A stretch of 64,000 bases of DNA, taken from positions 2,147,486 through 2,211,485 of the forward strand of contig LT599018.1 in assembly GCA_900079685.1 (NCBI GenBank), written 5' to 3'. Below are positions 1-7,661 of this stretch, piece after piece (position 1 is the first letter of the stretch; every line of letters begins with the position of its first letter). The notes below the pieces were generated by a model that saw only the letters and a program-made list of their open reading frames with translations, was not told the DNA's origin and made no database searches. Made by a program: the position numbers and the translations under genes. The stretch comes from an uncultured delta proteobacterium (GTDB taxonomy: Bacteria > Desulfobacterota > Desulfovibrionia > Desulfovibrionales > Desulfovibrionaceae).

Positions 1-766
1 CCCAGAATTCGCCGGAAAAAGCCCGCTCCGTAGCGGCCTTCTGCGTGACGGCATATGATTCCTCTGAAAGCGTTTTTTTCAGGACAGCATCAGAGGGTTT
101 GGAATATTTCCCCGGATTAACGATGGGGATCTTCTCGATCCGAACATCCTTGAGGCTGCTGAAATCAATATGACAGTAGCCGCCGGGATTCTTTTTCAAA
201 TAGTCCTGATGATATTCCTCCGCAAGATAGTATTTTTCCAGGGGCACCAGTTCCACCGCCAGCGGTTTTGCATATTTTTTCTGCACTGCCGCCTTGACGG
301 ACGCAAGAACCGGTTTGTCGTCTTCACGGACATAATATATGCCGGTGCGGTACTGGCTGCCCACGTCGTTGCCCTGCCGGTTACGGCTGACCGGGTCGAT
401 GATTGCGAAAAACTGTTCCGCCAGAGTTTTCACGCTGATAACCTTGGGATCATACCGGACGTGCACCGTCTCGGCATGGCCCGTTTTGCCGGAACAGACT
501 TCTTCATACGTCGGATTTTCCTTTGTACCGTTGGCGTAACCAACGGTGACGTCGTGCACGCCGGGCATCCGGGAAAAGTATTCTTCCACGCCCCAGAAAC
601 ATCCTCCGGCAAAGTAAATATCCCGCAAGTTGGCGGTATCAATCTCGGGCATGTCCTTCATGGCCGCTGGTTTGGCGCCGTCGGAGGATGAGAGGCCCGC
701 GGCCAGCGCACTTGCCGTTGCCCAAAAAATGCTCGCCGTCACCAGCAAAAAAAGTAATTTTTTCAT
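1..766 (-). CDS. msrAB: Peptide methionine sulfoxide reductase MsrA/MsrB fusion, secreted (3' end outside window)
   Basis: Reduces methionine sulfoxide in damaged proteins. The start at 766 follows a strong GGAGGTGAG ribosome binding site. Residues 1-23 form a signal peptide (MKKLLFLLV...ALAAG), so the enzyme should act in the periplasm. The MsrA domain starts near residue 49 and carries the catalytic GGCFWG motif (Cys56); a GYANG and an EEYHQDY segment are also typical of MsrA. Around residue 232 the sequence LSEESYAVTQ...TERAFSGEFW is the beginning of an MsrB domain, so this is the common MsrA-MsrB two-domain form. The gene runs off the left edge, and the MsrB catalytic residues cannot be checked. 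Not resolved: whether it has a membrane partner. Confidence 0.93.
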   Translation of the reverse strand, partial: MKKLLFLLVTASIFWATASALAAGLSSSDGAKPAAMKDMPEIDTANLRDIYFAGGCFWGVEEYFSRMPGVHDVTVGYANGTKENPTYEEVCSGKTGHAETVHVRYDPKVISVKTLAEQFFAIIDPVSRNRQGNDVGSQYRTGIYYVREDDKPVLASVKAAVQKKYAKPLAVELVPLEKYYLAEEYHQDYLKKNPGGYCHIDFSSLKDVRIEKIPIVNPGKYSKPSDAVLKKTLSEESYAVTQKAATERAFSGEFW

Positions 767-937
767 TGGATGCTCACCTCCCTGGAAGGAACGCCTGTTG
801 CATTGCCGGCGGCTGATGCGGGGCCGCGATGAGAGGAATTATTCCATGAGCGCATTGCTCAAGCCACGCCCTGAAAGAGTGCTTTTAAAAAGTGCGCACC
901 GATGATCCTCTTCACAGACACTGATAAGGCGAATAAC

Positions 938-1621
938 TCACCACACAAGAGGCAACAATCGGTAGCGCACCTTTTCACAGTATTCCGCATAGCCGGGCAG
1001 ATTGGCCAGCAGATACCGCTCCTCGCGCAACAGGCGGACGATGATGGCCGCGGTTATCAGCGGCGCCGCAGCAAAACCCCAGACCGAAGCCAGGGCCGGC
1101 GGGGTGACCAGAAAGAAAAAAATGGCCCAGCTGTACATGGGGTGGCGGATGCAGGCATAGGGACCGGTGCTGATGACTGTCTGCCCCTTCTGAATTCTGA
1201 TGGTGGCTGCCGCGTAGCCGTTCTCCTTGAGCACCATGTACAGCGGGTACCCGCCCAGGCCGAAGGCGGCCACCGCCAGCACAGAAGCCATGGTGGAAAA
1301 GCGCGGCCCGTTGACGCCGTAATCCATACCGCACAGCGCGAGCAGGCCCATGAACAGCACGGCGCTGGCACACTGAATGACTTTCTGGACCGGGTCCGTC
1401 TCCGCCTGCGGACCGAAGGCCATTCTACTGGCCAGCAGATTCGGGTCATCCCGCAGCAGGATGAGGGAAACAATCAGGCCGAAGCCCAGAAACACCACGA
1501 TGTACAGCCAGCCATGCCAATAGGCCAGGGTGCCCGCCGGCCAGAACAGCAGCAGGCAGAAACTGAAAAAACTCGCAAGATAGGTAACCAGCAGCCTCGT
1601 GCGTAGGGACCGCGCGGCCAT
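938..1621 (-). CDS. Isoprenylcysteine/phospholipid methyltransferase family membrane protein
   Basis: A 227-residue multi-pass membrane protein. Hydrophobic segments lie at about residues 10-30, 37-57, 85-100 and 112-131. The motif RHPMY (159-163) after GPYACI and the downstream EERYL...YxEY pattern (about 195-213) are the SAM-binding signature of the ICMT/PEMT-like family (PF04191 or PF04140 type). AAGGAGGG sits just before the ATG. The substrate is unknown: bacterial members methylate lipids or small thiols and rarely have a proven role. The next gene upstream on the same strand (1689-2243) is a paralogue, so the two probably form one transcription unit. Confidence 0.8.
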   Translation of the reverse strand: MAARSLRTRLLVTYLASFFSFCLLLFWPAGTLAYWHGWLYIVVFLGFGLIVSLILLRDDPNLLASRMAFGPQAETDPVQKVIQCASAVLFMGLLALCGMDYGVNGPRFSTMASVLAVAAFGLGGYPLYMVLKENGYAAATIRIQKGQTVISTGPYACIRHPMYSWAIFFFLVTPPALASVWGFAAAPLITAAIIVRLLREERYLLANLPGYAEYCEKVRYRLLPLVW

Positions 1622-1688
1622 ATGCCCTCCTTCTTCGGTTCCAGATAACAGTCACTGAAATTTCTGTCTTGAACCCGACTGTTCCCCT

Positions 1689-2243
1689 TCACCAGAGGAA
1701 GGGGATCAGCGCCTTTGTCCGTTTTTTATACGCGGGAAAGGCATCCGGAAACTGCCGCGCCAGCAGCCTGTCTTCCGCACCCACGCGCCAGAGGAAAAGA
1801 GGCGTCAGTAAAAGCAGCAGGAAAACGAAGCAGCCCCCGGCAGCCAGGGCCGAACCCAGACAGGAGAGGATGCCGCTGGCGTACATGGGGTGGCGCACAT
1901 AGGCGTAGGGGCCGCGCGTCACCAGTTCATGCCCTTCCTTGGCTGAGACGGTCTGGCTCCAGTTACGTCCCAGCGTCTGGCGCGACCAGACGAAAAAGAC
2001 CGTGCCAAGAGCGGCCAGCGCAAGACCGATACCGCCGCGCACAGGGCTGGCCGCCGCGCTGAGAAAGCGAAAAGACGGCACAAAAGGCAAAGCGAAGGCG
2101 GCCATCATGGCGAACATCAGGAGAAAGCTCTGCCCCAGATGGGGCTTGGCATCCCGTTTGGCCTTGCTTCCCGCCGCGATCAGGTAGACGACCAGGGCGA
2201 TCCACAAGGCGTATATGAGTAAGGCAGGCAGCGTGGTATTCAT
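1689..2243 (-). CDS. Second isoprenylcysteine methyltransferase-like membrane protein
   Basis: A 184-residue membrane protein with about four hydrophobic segments and the same GPYAYVRHPMY motif (RHPMY at 117-121) as its downstream neighbour. The C-terminus has the usual EDRLLARQFPDAFPAYK block. I start it at the ATG at 2243, because the next 51 codons upstream are polar and unlike the family, and because translation from here opens directly with a hydrophobic helix. The ribosome binding site is weak. It is paired with 938-1621; the spacing is 67 bases. The function is inferred only from the family. Confidence 0.75.
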   Translation of the reverse strand: MNTTLPALLIYALWIALVVYLIAAGSKAKRDAKPHLGQSFLLMFAMMAAFALPFVPSFRFLSAAASPVRGGIGLALAALGTVFFVWSRQTLGRNWSQTVSAKEGHELVTRGPYAYVRHPMYASGILSCLGSALAAGGCFVFLLLLLTPLFLWRVGAEDRLLARQFPDAFPAYKKRTKALIPFLW

Positions 2244-2648
2244 GCAGTATGAGATACTAGATGAAGATATGGCTGCCAGCAAGAGGATAGTCAACTTTCG
2301 GTCGCCGTTGCTCCGGGTTGACCGTCCATGGCCGTCAGGATGCCGTACGCGGCCCGCGTCCTGCCCAAATGGGGTAATTCCTCTCACCAACAGCATGATG
2401 CCGGTGTCTGCGGCCGGAATAAAGACCGCATACTCGGCCTTAGCCGAACAGCAATGATTTCAGAGCGATGATATCGCTATCAGACTGGCGCCATCCCTGC
2501 CGGGAAATTCACCAGATCAGTTTCAAATCGCTGCCTCAGCCGAGCAAAAGCCGCCGCGCTTTTCCATTCGGCGTCTTTGGGGTTTTCGTGGGGTTTTCGG
2601 CCAAAGTATGCACGCCGGTATGCACGGCACAGCGTTCGCCAATAGAAA
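2244..2648. other. Non-coding stretch beside tRNA-Ser
   Basis: No convincing gene. On the minus strand just downstream of the tRNA there is a short reading frame rich in Thr, Pro and Lys (about 2536-2640) that has no recognisable domain. A direct repeat of GTATGCAC lies at about 2606-2625. The position beside a tRNA 3' end is a usual place for integration relics, but no integrase motif and no duplicated tRNA end is visible. Confidence 0.4.
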
Positions 2649-2677
2649 AAGGGGTTATCGATTTTCGATAACCCCTT
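2649..2677 (-). terminator. Rho-independent terminator of tRNA-Ser
   Basis: A perfect 13-bp stem (AAGGGGTTATCGA) with a 3-base loop. Read on the minus strand it is followed by TTTTTCTATT. It lies 8 bases past the tRNA 3' end. Confidence 0.85.
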
Positions 2678-2685
2678 GAATTAAC

Positions 2686-2775
2686 TGGCGGAGAGGCAGA
2701 GATTTGAACTCTGGGTACGATTCCTCGTACACACGATTTCCAGTCGTGCTCCTTCGGCCGCTCGGACACCTCTCC
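2686..2775 (-). tRNA. tRNA-Ser (anticodon GGA)
   Basis: A 90-nt class II tRNA including an encoded CCA end. The acceptor stem GGAGAGG pairs with CCTCTCC, followed by discriminator G and CCA. The anticodon stem CACGA/TCGTG encloses the loop CTGGAAA, giving anticodon GGA (serine, UCC/UCU codons). A long variable arm (TACGAGGAATCGTA) and the T-loop GTTCAAATC are present. Its terminator follows at 2649-2677. Confidence 0.95.
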
Positions 2776-2899
2776 TGGATATGCGGTCCGTCCTGATCCC
2801 AAAAGCCCGTTAACACAAGCCGTTATGGGGCAGAACGCAATGCCGCATGGCGTGGGAAGCCTTATCCCATACCATGCGGCATTTATGCAAGCAATTTTT

Positions 2900-3184
2900 T
2901 TACTTCAGACCGTCGGAAAGGCCCTTGGCAACGCTGAATTTCACAGCCTTGCGAGCGGGAATGGTGATGGTCTTGCCGGTCTGGGGGTTGCGGCCCGTGC
3001 GGGCGGCGCGCTGAACAACGCTGAAGGAACCGATGCCGGGAAGGCGTACGCCTTCGCCTTTGCTTACGGCCTTGGCGAGGATCGCGCAGAAAGCATCATA
3101 CGCTTTTTCAGCACCAGCTTTGCTGGAGAACACGTCAGGAAGGGAATCTTTCATCGCGCTCACAAATTCGGCTTTCGTCATCAT
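2900..3184 (-). CDS. HU-family DNA-binding protein
   Basis: A 94-residue histone-like protein that bends DNA as a dimer in the nucleoid. It has the HU/IHF fold pattern: an N-terminal helix pair (MTKAEFVSAM...), then GVRLPGIGSFSVVQRAARTGRNP (the HU signature with the conserved GxFxxxxRxxRxGRNPxTG) and a C-terminal PARKAVKFSVAKGL. AGGAGG lies 7 bases before the ATG at 3184; a second ATG at 3181 is equally possible. The frame extends upstream to 3229, but without a ribosome site. It is monocistronic, with AT-rich DNA upstream. Confidence 0.93.
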   Translation of the reverse strand: MMTKAEFVSAMKDSLPDVFSSKAGAEKAYDAFCAILAKAVSKGEGVRLPGIGSFSVVQRAARTGRNPQTGKTITIPARKAVKFSVAKGLSDGLK

Positions 3185-3788
3185 CCTAGTTCCTCCTAAG
3201 GATATGTACCGGTTTTCCCTTACGGGCACAGCGGCGCAAACTCACCACTGTTAGTAACAGTTGACCCCTGAAACACACTCAAACGCATATTTCCCCCCGG
3301 CGTTGCATGCGTTCGCGCTGCCCCCGGAAGCAAACAATTGTTGACCGTTAGAAGCGACCTTATCAAACGGCATGGAAAAACGCCAGTTTTTGCCGCTTCA
3401 TTTCGGCATCGCCTTACTGTTTACGATGCATACTGACTTCCAGACCGCTTTGTCAACATATTCGCCAGTAAAAATTCTTGGAATTACGGCTTTTTCCAAT
3501 ACCAAATGGACATCGGGCCTTTTAGATCATTTTTTAAAATAAATTATTTCAAACAATTACTGATTTGATCCGTTCCGTACCGGCTCGTTGTATTTTTTTT
3601 CGGTATCAGAACCTTTTCGGCCCTTTTTCCGGGGAAAACCGCCGGAAACATCCGCCCGCGCCCGCGCCGCCGGTTTTTTTTGGTGCAATCCGCGCTGTTT
3701 TTTCCTATATTGCGGAGCAATAGCGCATCGTGGCGGCGTTTGCCGTTATTCAATACCGTATCCCGTACCGGACACCTGGAGAACGTTG
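3185..3788. other. AT-rich intergenic region between HU gene and regulator
   Basis: About 600 bases without a supported gene. The segment from about 3440 to 3600 is markedly AT-rich compared with the flanking genes. It must hold the promoters of the divergent HU gene (minus) and the MerR-like gene (plus). I see no clear hairpin or repeat. A long in-frame upstream extension of the plus-strand gene (to 3588) exists, but its composition is not protein-like. Confidence 0.5.
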
Positions 3789-4400
3789 ATGACGCAACAC
3801 ACGGAGCCGGAACTCCTCACCATTGCCGAGTTGGCGCGCAATCTTGACCTGCCCGAATCCACCACCCGGTATTACTGCAACCGGTTCGCCGAGCATCTGC
3901 CTTCCGTCGGCGAAGGGCGGCGGCGGCGCTTCAAACCCGAAGCCCTGGACGTTTTGCGGACCATCGCGGAAACCATGCGCCGCGACAAAAACGCCTACGC
4001 GGTGGATCTTGTTTTGCGCAACGACAGCAGCCCGCCCGCCGTTCCCGTCACCATCCCTGCCGGAGTGATGACCCAGGATCAGGGATTTGCCGCGTCCGCC
4101 GCGCTCGCGGGGCAGATGCTCTCCCTCATGGAAAACCAGACCAAGGCCCTGCAGGATATCGCCAGCGCCATGACCGTGTTCGCCGAGCGCCTCACCATTG
4201 CGCCCGGAAGGCCGGAAGCAGCGCCTCTCCCGCCGGGTTCCGGGGGTGAGACGCCGCCTTCTCAGGATGAGGCCGCCCTGCGCAGGGAGATCGCCGCCTT
4301 GCGCGAGCAGATCCGCTCCTCCGAGGACGTGCACCAGAACGACCTTGAACAACTCCGCAAATGGCTGACGCGGTTGGGCGAGGCTGTCACGGGTAAATGA
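3789..4400 (+). CDS. MerR-like helix-turn-helix protein with C-terminal coiled coil
   Basis: A 203-residue putative DNA-binding protein. Residues 9-60 (LLTIAELARNLDLPESTTRYYCNRF...RRRFKPEALDVLRTI) fit a winged HTH of the MerR/HTH_17 type. A Pro/Ala-rich linker follows. Residues about 155-203 are heptad-like (ALRREIAALREQI...DLEQLRKWL), suggesting a dimerising coiled coil. No effector domain is visible. I chose the ATG at 3789 because the HTH begins just after it. It stands alone between the HU gene and a palindromic repeat; the target is unknown. Confidence 0.75.
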   Translation: MTQHTEPELLTIAELARNLDLPESTTRYYCNRFAEHLPSVGEGRRRRFKPEALDVLRTIAETMRRDKNAYAVDLVLRNDSSPPAVPVTIPAGVMTQDQGFAASAALAGQMLSLMENQTKALQDIASAMTVFAERLTIAPGRPEAAPLPPGSGGETPPSQDEAALRREIAALREQIRSSEDVHQNDLEQLRKWLTRLGEAVTGK

Positions 4401-4595
4401 CGTGCCCACAAATACGCGTTTCGCGGACAAATACTTCGTCTTACGCAAATCGCTGCGCCGGGCAAAGCCCGCCTTGCTCCGCTACGCGGGCACGGCCTCG
4501 GGCGACTATCGTCGCCTTTTTGCTTCGGTCGGCCTCCCTCCGCAAAAACGGCTTTTCCTCGTCTTTGCCTCGCGCTCCACGCATTTGTGGGCACG
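4401..4595. repeat. Palindromic intergenic element with 16-bp terminal inverted repeats (copy 1)
   Basis: CGTGCCCACAAATACG at 4401-4416 is matched by its reverse complement, with one mismatch, at 4580-4595. Inside are further stems, notably GCCTTTTTGC (about 4513-4522) against GCAAAAACGGC (about 4548-4558) flanking a GGAGGGAGG core. It fills the whole gap between the regulator stop codon and pdxT. The design matches the elements at 26144-26272 and 56991-57138. It carries no transposase and resembles a MITE or REP-like unit. Both strands show open frames, but these are by-products of the repeat. Confidence 0.7.
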
Positions 4596-4609
4596 TCTTC
4601 ACTCTATTT

Positions 4610-5221
4610 TCACACCATCTTGGAACAAAAATAGCGCAGAATCCGCAGATCGTCCGTCAATTCCGGGTGAAAGGCCGTCACCAGCACCGTGCGGTTCTCC
4701 GCCGCGACGATCTTCCCCTTGCATGTCGCGAGGACCGTCACGCCCTTGCCCGCGCGCTCGATATACGGCGCGCGGATAAAGACCGCCGGAACGTCCCGCC
4801 CGATGCCCTTGATGTCCAGCGGCGCCTCGAAGCTGTCCACCTGCCTGCCGAATCCGTTCCGCGACACGGCGATATCCATGATCCCCAACGGCTCGAGCGT
4901 TGCCGCGCCCTCGCCGTCCGCCCCGGTTTCGCCCGGCATGGCCCCGCCGGTGCCGGAAACCTCCGTGCCGCACAGCACAAGCCCGGCGCAGGTGCCCATG
5001 ACGCACCGCTCTCCCGCGAACCGGCGGATGGGGCCGAAAAGGCCGTTTTGGCGGATAAGGCGGCTGATGGCCGTTGACTCGCCGCCGGGTATGATAAGCC
5101 CGTCACAGCCTTCCAGGTCGAGCGGCCGCCTTACGGGCGCGCCGGCAACCCCGGCGCGCTCCAGCATGGACAAATGCTCGGACACCGCGCCTTGCAGCGC
5201 GAGAACGCCAATCCGCCGCAT
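4610..5221 (-). CDS. pdxT: Pyridoxal 5'-phosphate synthase glutaminase subunit PdxT
   Basis: A class I glutamine amidotransferase (203 aa) that releases ammonia from glutamine and passes it to PdxS in the DXP-independent PLP pathway. Visible features: IGVLALQGAVSEH at the N-terminus, the GGEST loop (47-51), the nucleophile Cys78 in GTCAG, and the His185/Glu187 pair in FHPEL. The RNGFGRQVDSF segment is also diagnostic. The ATG at 5221 directly follows the TAG of pdxS with no spacer, so the two are translationally coupled. It carries a somewhat longer Gly-rich insert (about residues 88-108) than typical members. Confidence 0.97.
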   Translation of the reverse strand: MRRIGVLALQGAVSEHLSMLERAGVAGAPVRRPLDLEGCDGLIIPGGESTAISRLIRQNGLFGPIRRFAGERCVMGTCAGLVLCGTEVSGTGGAMPGETGADGEGAATLEPLGIMDIAVSRNGFGRQVDSFEAPLDIKGIGRDVPAVFIRAPYIERAGKGVTVLATCKGKIVAAENRTVLVTAFHPELTDDLRILRYFCSKMV

Positions 5222-6109
5222 CTACCACCCCCGTTCCTGCATCCGGTCTTCGGGTGCCAGGGTCTGGATGGCAATACCGGGCATGGCGCTGCCGAGCCCT
5301 TTGGACAATTTGGCCAGCAGCGCGAAGTCGTCGTAATTGGTCACCGCCTGCACGATGGCCGTCGCGAACTTGGCCGGGTTTTCGGACTTGAAGATACCGG
5401 AACCCACAAACACGCCGTCCGCGCCGAGGAGCATCATCAGGGCGGCGTCCGCCGGGGTGGCCACGCCCCCGGCGGCAAAGTTCACCACCGGCAGCTTGCC
5501 GAGTTTTTTCACTTCGCAGACCAGTTCATAGGGCGCGCCGATATTTTTGGCGTAGGCCATCAGTTCGTCGTCGCGCAGGGCCGCCACCTGGCGGATCTGC
5601 CCGTTGACCTTGCGCATGTGGCGCACGGCTTCCACGATATTGCCGGTGCCGGGCTCGCCCTTGGTCCGCAGCATGGACGCGCCTTCGCCGATGCGGCGCA
5701 GGCCTTCGCCCAGGTCGCGGCAGCCGCAGACAAAGGGAACCGTGAACGTGCTTTTGGGGAGGTGGAACTCCTCATCCGCCGGGGTCAGCACTTCGCTCTC
5801 GTCGATATAGTCAACGCCCATAGCCTCAAGAATGCGCGCTTCCGCGATATGGCCGATGCGGGCCTTGGCCATGACCGGGATGGTCACGGCTTTCACGACC
5901 TTTTCCACGATGGTCGGGTCGGCCATCCGGGCGACGCCGCCCGCCGCGCGGATATCGGACGGCACCCGCTCCAGCGCCATGACCGCCACGGCCCCGGCGT
6001 CTTCCGCTATTTTCGCCTGTTCCGCGTTGACAACGTCCATGATGACGCCGCCCTTCTGCATCTGGGCCATGCCCCGCTTCACTCTTTCCGTGCCTGTTTT
6101 CGCCGCCAT
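5222..6109 (-). CDS. pdxS: Pyridoxal 5'-phosphate synthase subunit PdxS
   Basis: Condenses ribose 5-phosphate, glyceraldehyde 3-phosphate and ammonia to PLP; it forms dodecamers with PdxT. The protein is 295 aa. The family blocks are plain: [16 protein letters not shown] near the start, the Schiff-base Lys82 in [24 protein letters not shown], and the C-terminal [18 protein letters not shown] start at the ATG at 6109, preceded by AGGAGG; a longer frame to 6163 lacks both a ribosome site and family similarity. It forms an operon with pdxT and is divergent from the regulator gene at 6207. Confidence 0.97.
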   Translation of the reverse strand: MAAKTGTERVKRGMAQMQKGGVIMDVVNAEQAKIAEDAGAVAVMALERVPSDIRAAGGVARMADPTIVEKVVKAVTIPVMAKARIGHIAEARILEAMGVDYIDESEVLTPADEEFHLPKSTFTVPFVCGCRDLGEGLRRIGEGASMLRTKGEPGTGNIVEAVRHMRKVNGQIRQVAALRDDELMAYAKNIGAPYELVCEVKKLGKLPVVNFAAGGVATPADAALMMLLGADGVFVGSGIFKSENPAKFATAIVQAVTNYDDFALLAKLSKGLGSAMPGIAIQTLAPEDRMQERGW

Positions 6110-6160
6110 GACAGCCTCCTTGTTTTCCGGCACTATCCATGGCAAAGACCGGAAAGAAAA

Positions 6161-6192
6161 CATCCAATTGGACCCTGTTTATACCATCCAAT
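6161..6192. promoter_or_regulatory. Candidate operator in the pdxS/pdxR divergent promoter region
   Basis: CATCCAAT occurs at 6161-6168 and again at 6185-6192, 24 bases apart and in the same orientation; the first copy is also part of the palindrome TCCAATTGGA. MocR/PdxR regulators are known to bind direct repeats spaced by about two helical turns upstream of pdxST. The assignment is inference from position and spacing. Confidence 0.45.
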
Positions 6193-6206
6193 GTGGCGAG
6201 GACGAC

Positions 6207-7610
6207 ATGTGGCAGCTTGAACCCGGCGATGCCGCGCCGTTATATCAGCGGATTATCCGGCATATCGAGGCCGCCGTGGCAACCGGCCGCCTGGCCCCGG
6301 GCGACCGGTTGCCGCCGGAACGGGACCTGGCCCGCCTGCTCGGCGTCAACCGCTCAACGGTCATCCATGCCCTGGACGCCATGGCGGACAGGGGCGTGCT
6401 GGTCAGGAAGCGCGGCAGCGGAACCTACGTGAACAAGGAAAAATGGGGGGTGCAAACCTACGCCCGGCTCAACTGGCAGGAGCCGCCCGCCCTTTTGCCC
6501 GCCGCCAGGGATACCCCCTTCCACCGCAGGGCCGCCGTGCTCCGCCGGCAGGCCGAGCGGGACAGCGCCCTTGTTCTCCACGACCTTTCCCGCGACGACC
6601 TCTCCCCCGGCCTGCTGCCCGAGATATCCATCCCGGCCGGGTCCTGGGACGATCTGGTCCGCGCGGAACAGGGGGACGAAGCGCCGAACCTGGGCCTTAT
6701 CCCGTTCCGCCGCTCTGTGGCCCGCTTCCTGCGTGAAACCGCCGGGCTGACCGTGCCGTTCGACGATATCTGCATCACCTCGGGCTCGCGCCAGGCCGTG
6801 TTCCTCATCACCCAGTGCCTCTTAAAGGTGGGGGACGCCGTGGGCGTGGAAGCGCCCTCGTACTTTTACTCCCTGCCGGTGTTCCAGGCGGCCGGGCTGC
6901 GCCTGTACGCCCTGCCCATGGACGGGCAGGGCATCACCGTGGACGGGCTGGAGCGCCTCGTCGCCCGCCGGTCGCTGAAGATGATCTTCCTGAACCCCGT
7001 GTTCCACAACCCCACCGGCACGGTCATGACCGACGGAAGGAAAAAGGCCGTGCTTGATTTTTGCGCGGCCGCGCGCATCCCCATCGTGGAGGACGACGCG
7101 TACAGTCTGCTGGATTTCGGAACAACGGCCGGGAACAGCCCCATGAAAGCCCAGGACAAGCGGGACCAGGTGCTCTACACCGGCTCCCTGTCGAGCTACG
7201 CGGGCAGAAACATCCGGGCCGGGTGGCTGGTGGCCCCGCCGGGCATTACCGCCAAACTGGCCGCCGCCCGCCACATGATGGACGCGGGGCTCAGCGTGCT
7301 GCCGCAGCTGCTTGCCGGGGAATATCTGGAGCGCGTGGCCGCGGGCCACCTGCCGCGCCTGCGTGCGGAACTCGCCGCAAGAGCCCGCGCGCTCGCGGAT
7401 TTTCTGCGCGCGGCCTTCGGCGACAGGCTCGTGTTCGACCTGCCGCCCGGCGGCCTGTACATCTACGCCGCCATGCGGCCCGGTGACGCCAAACACTACC
7501 CGGCCATGCAGCAGGAGTTTCTGGACCACGGGATCATCCCCGCGCTCGGCGAGGAGTTCGGCGACACGCAGCCCTCATTCCGGCTGAACCACAGCCTGTT
7601 CCGGGCCTGA
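6207..7610 (+). CDS. MocR/PdxR-type GntR regulator with aminotransferase-like domain lacking the PLP lysine
   Basis: A 467-aa regulator, probably controlling the divergent pdxST operon. Residues 12-75 form a GntR winged helix (PLYQRIIRHIEAAVATGRL...RDLARLLGVNRSTV). Residues about 95-460 form a fold-type I aminotransferase domain with HNPTG and EDDAYS. The loop that normally reads S-K-x-L-x-P-x-x-R-x-G here reads S-S-Y-A-G-R-N-I-R-A-G: the PLP Schiff-base lysine is Ser330 (codon AGC at 7194-7196). The phosphate-binding Ser and Arg are kept. The ATG at 6207 is chosen because the GntR domain begins right after it. PdxR identity rests on the locus; PLP sensing by aldimine should be impossible unless PLP is bound non-covalently. 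Confidence 0.88.
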   Translation: MWQLEPGDAAPLYQRIIRHIEAAVATGRLAPGDRLPPERDLARLLGVNRSTVIHALDAMADRGVLVRKRGSGTYVNKEKWGVQTYARLNWQEPPALLPAARDTPFHRRAAVLRRQAERDSALVLHDLSRDDLSPGLLPEISIPAGSWDDLVRAEQGDEAPNLGLIPFRRSVARFLRETAGLTVPFDDICITSGSRQAVFLITQCLLKVGDAVGVEAPSYFYSLPVFQAAGLRLYALPMDGQGITVDGLERLVARRSLKMIFLNPVFHNPTGTVMTDGRKKAVLDFCAAARIPIVEDDAYSLLDFGTTAGNSPMKAQDKRDQVLYTGSLSSYAGRNIRAGWLVAPPGITAKLAAARHMMDAGLSVLPQLLAGEYLERVAAGHLPRLRAELAARARALADFLRAAFGDRLVFDLPPGGLYIYAAMRPGDAKHYPAMQQEFLDHGIIPALGEEFGDTQPSFRLNHSLFRA

Positions 7611-7611
7611 C

Positions 7612-7642
7612 GTAAAACCCCCGCCATTGGCGGGGGTTTTAC
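7612..7642. terminator. Bidirectional terminator
   Basis: A perfect palindrome GTAAAACCCCCGCCA/TGGCGGGGGTTTTAC between two converging genes, with A- and T-runs suited to both strands. Confidence 0.88.
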
Positions 7643-7661
7643 GGTGGGAAAAGAGAGGAAC

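Noticed and set aside
2536-2802. Minus-strand frame covering tRNA-Ser
   Set aside because: It reads through the tRNA and its terminator, so it cannot be a normal gene.
2460-3184. Prophage or island at tRNA-Ser
   Set aside because: No integrase, no phage genes and no duplicated tRNA end; HU follows at once. At most a scar.
4397-5077. Plus-strand open frames across 4401-5077
   Set aside because: They run through the palindromic element and antisense to pdxT, which is unmistakable on the other strand.
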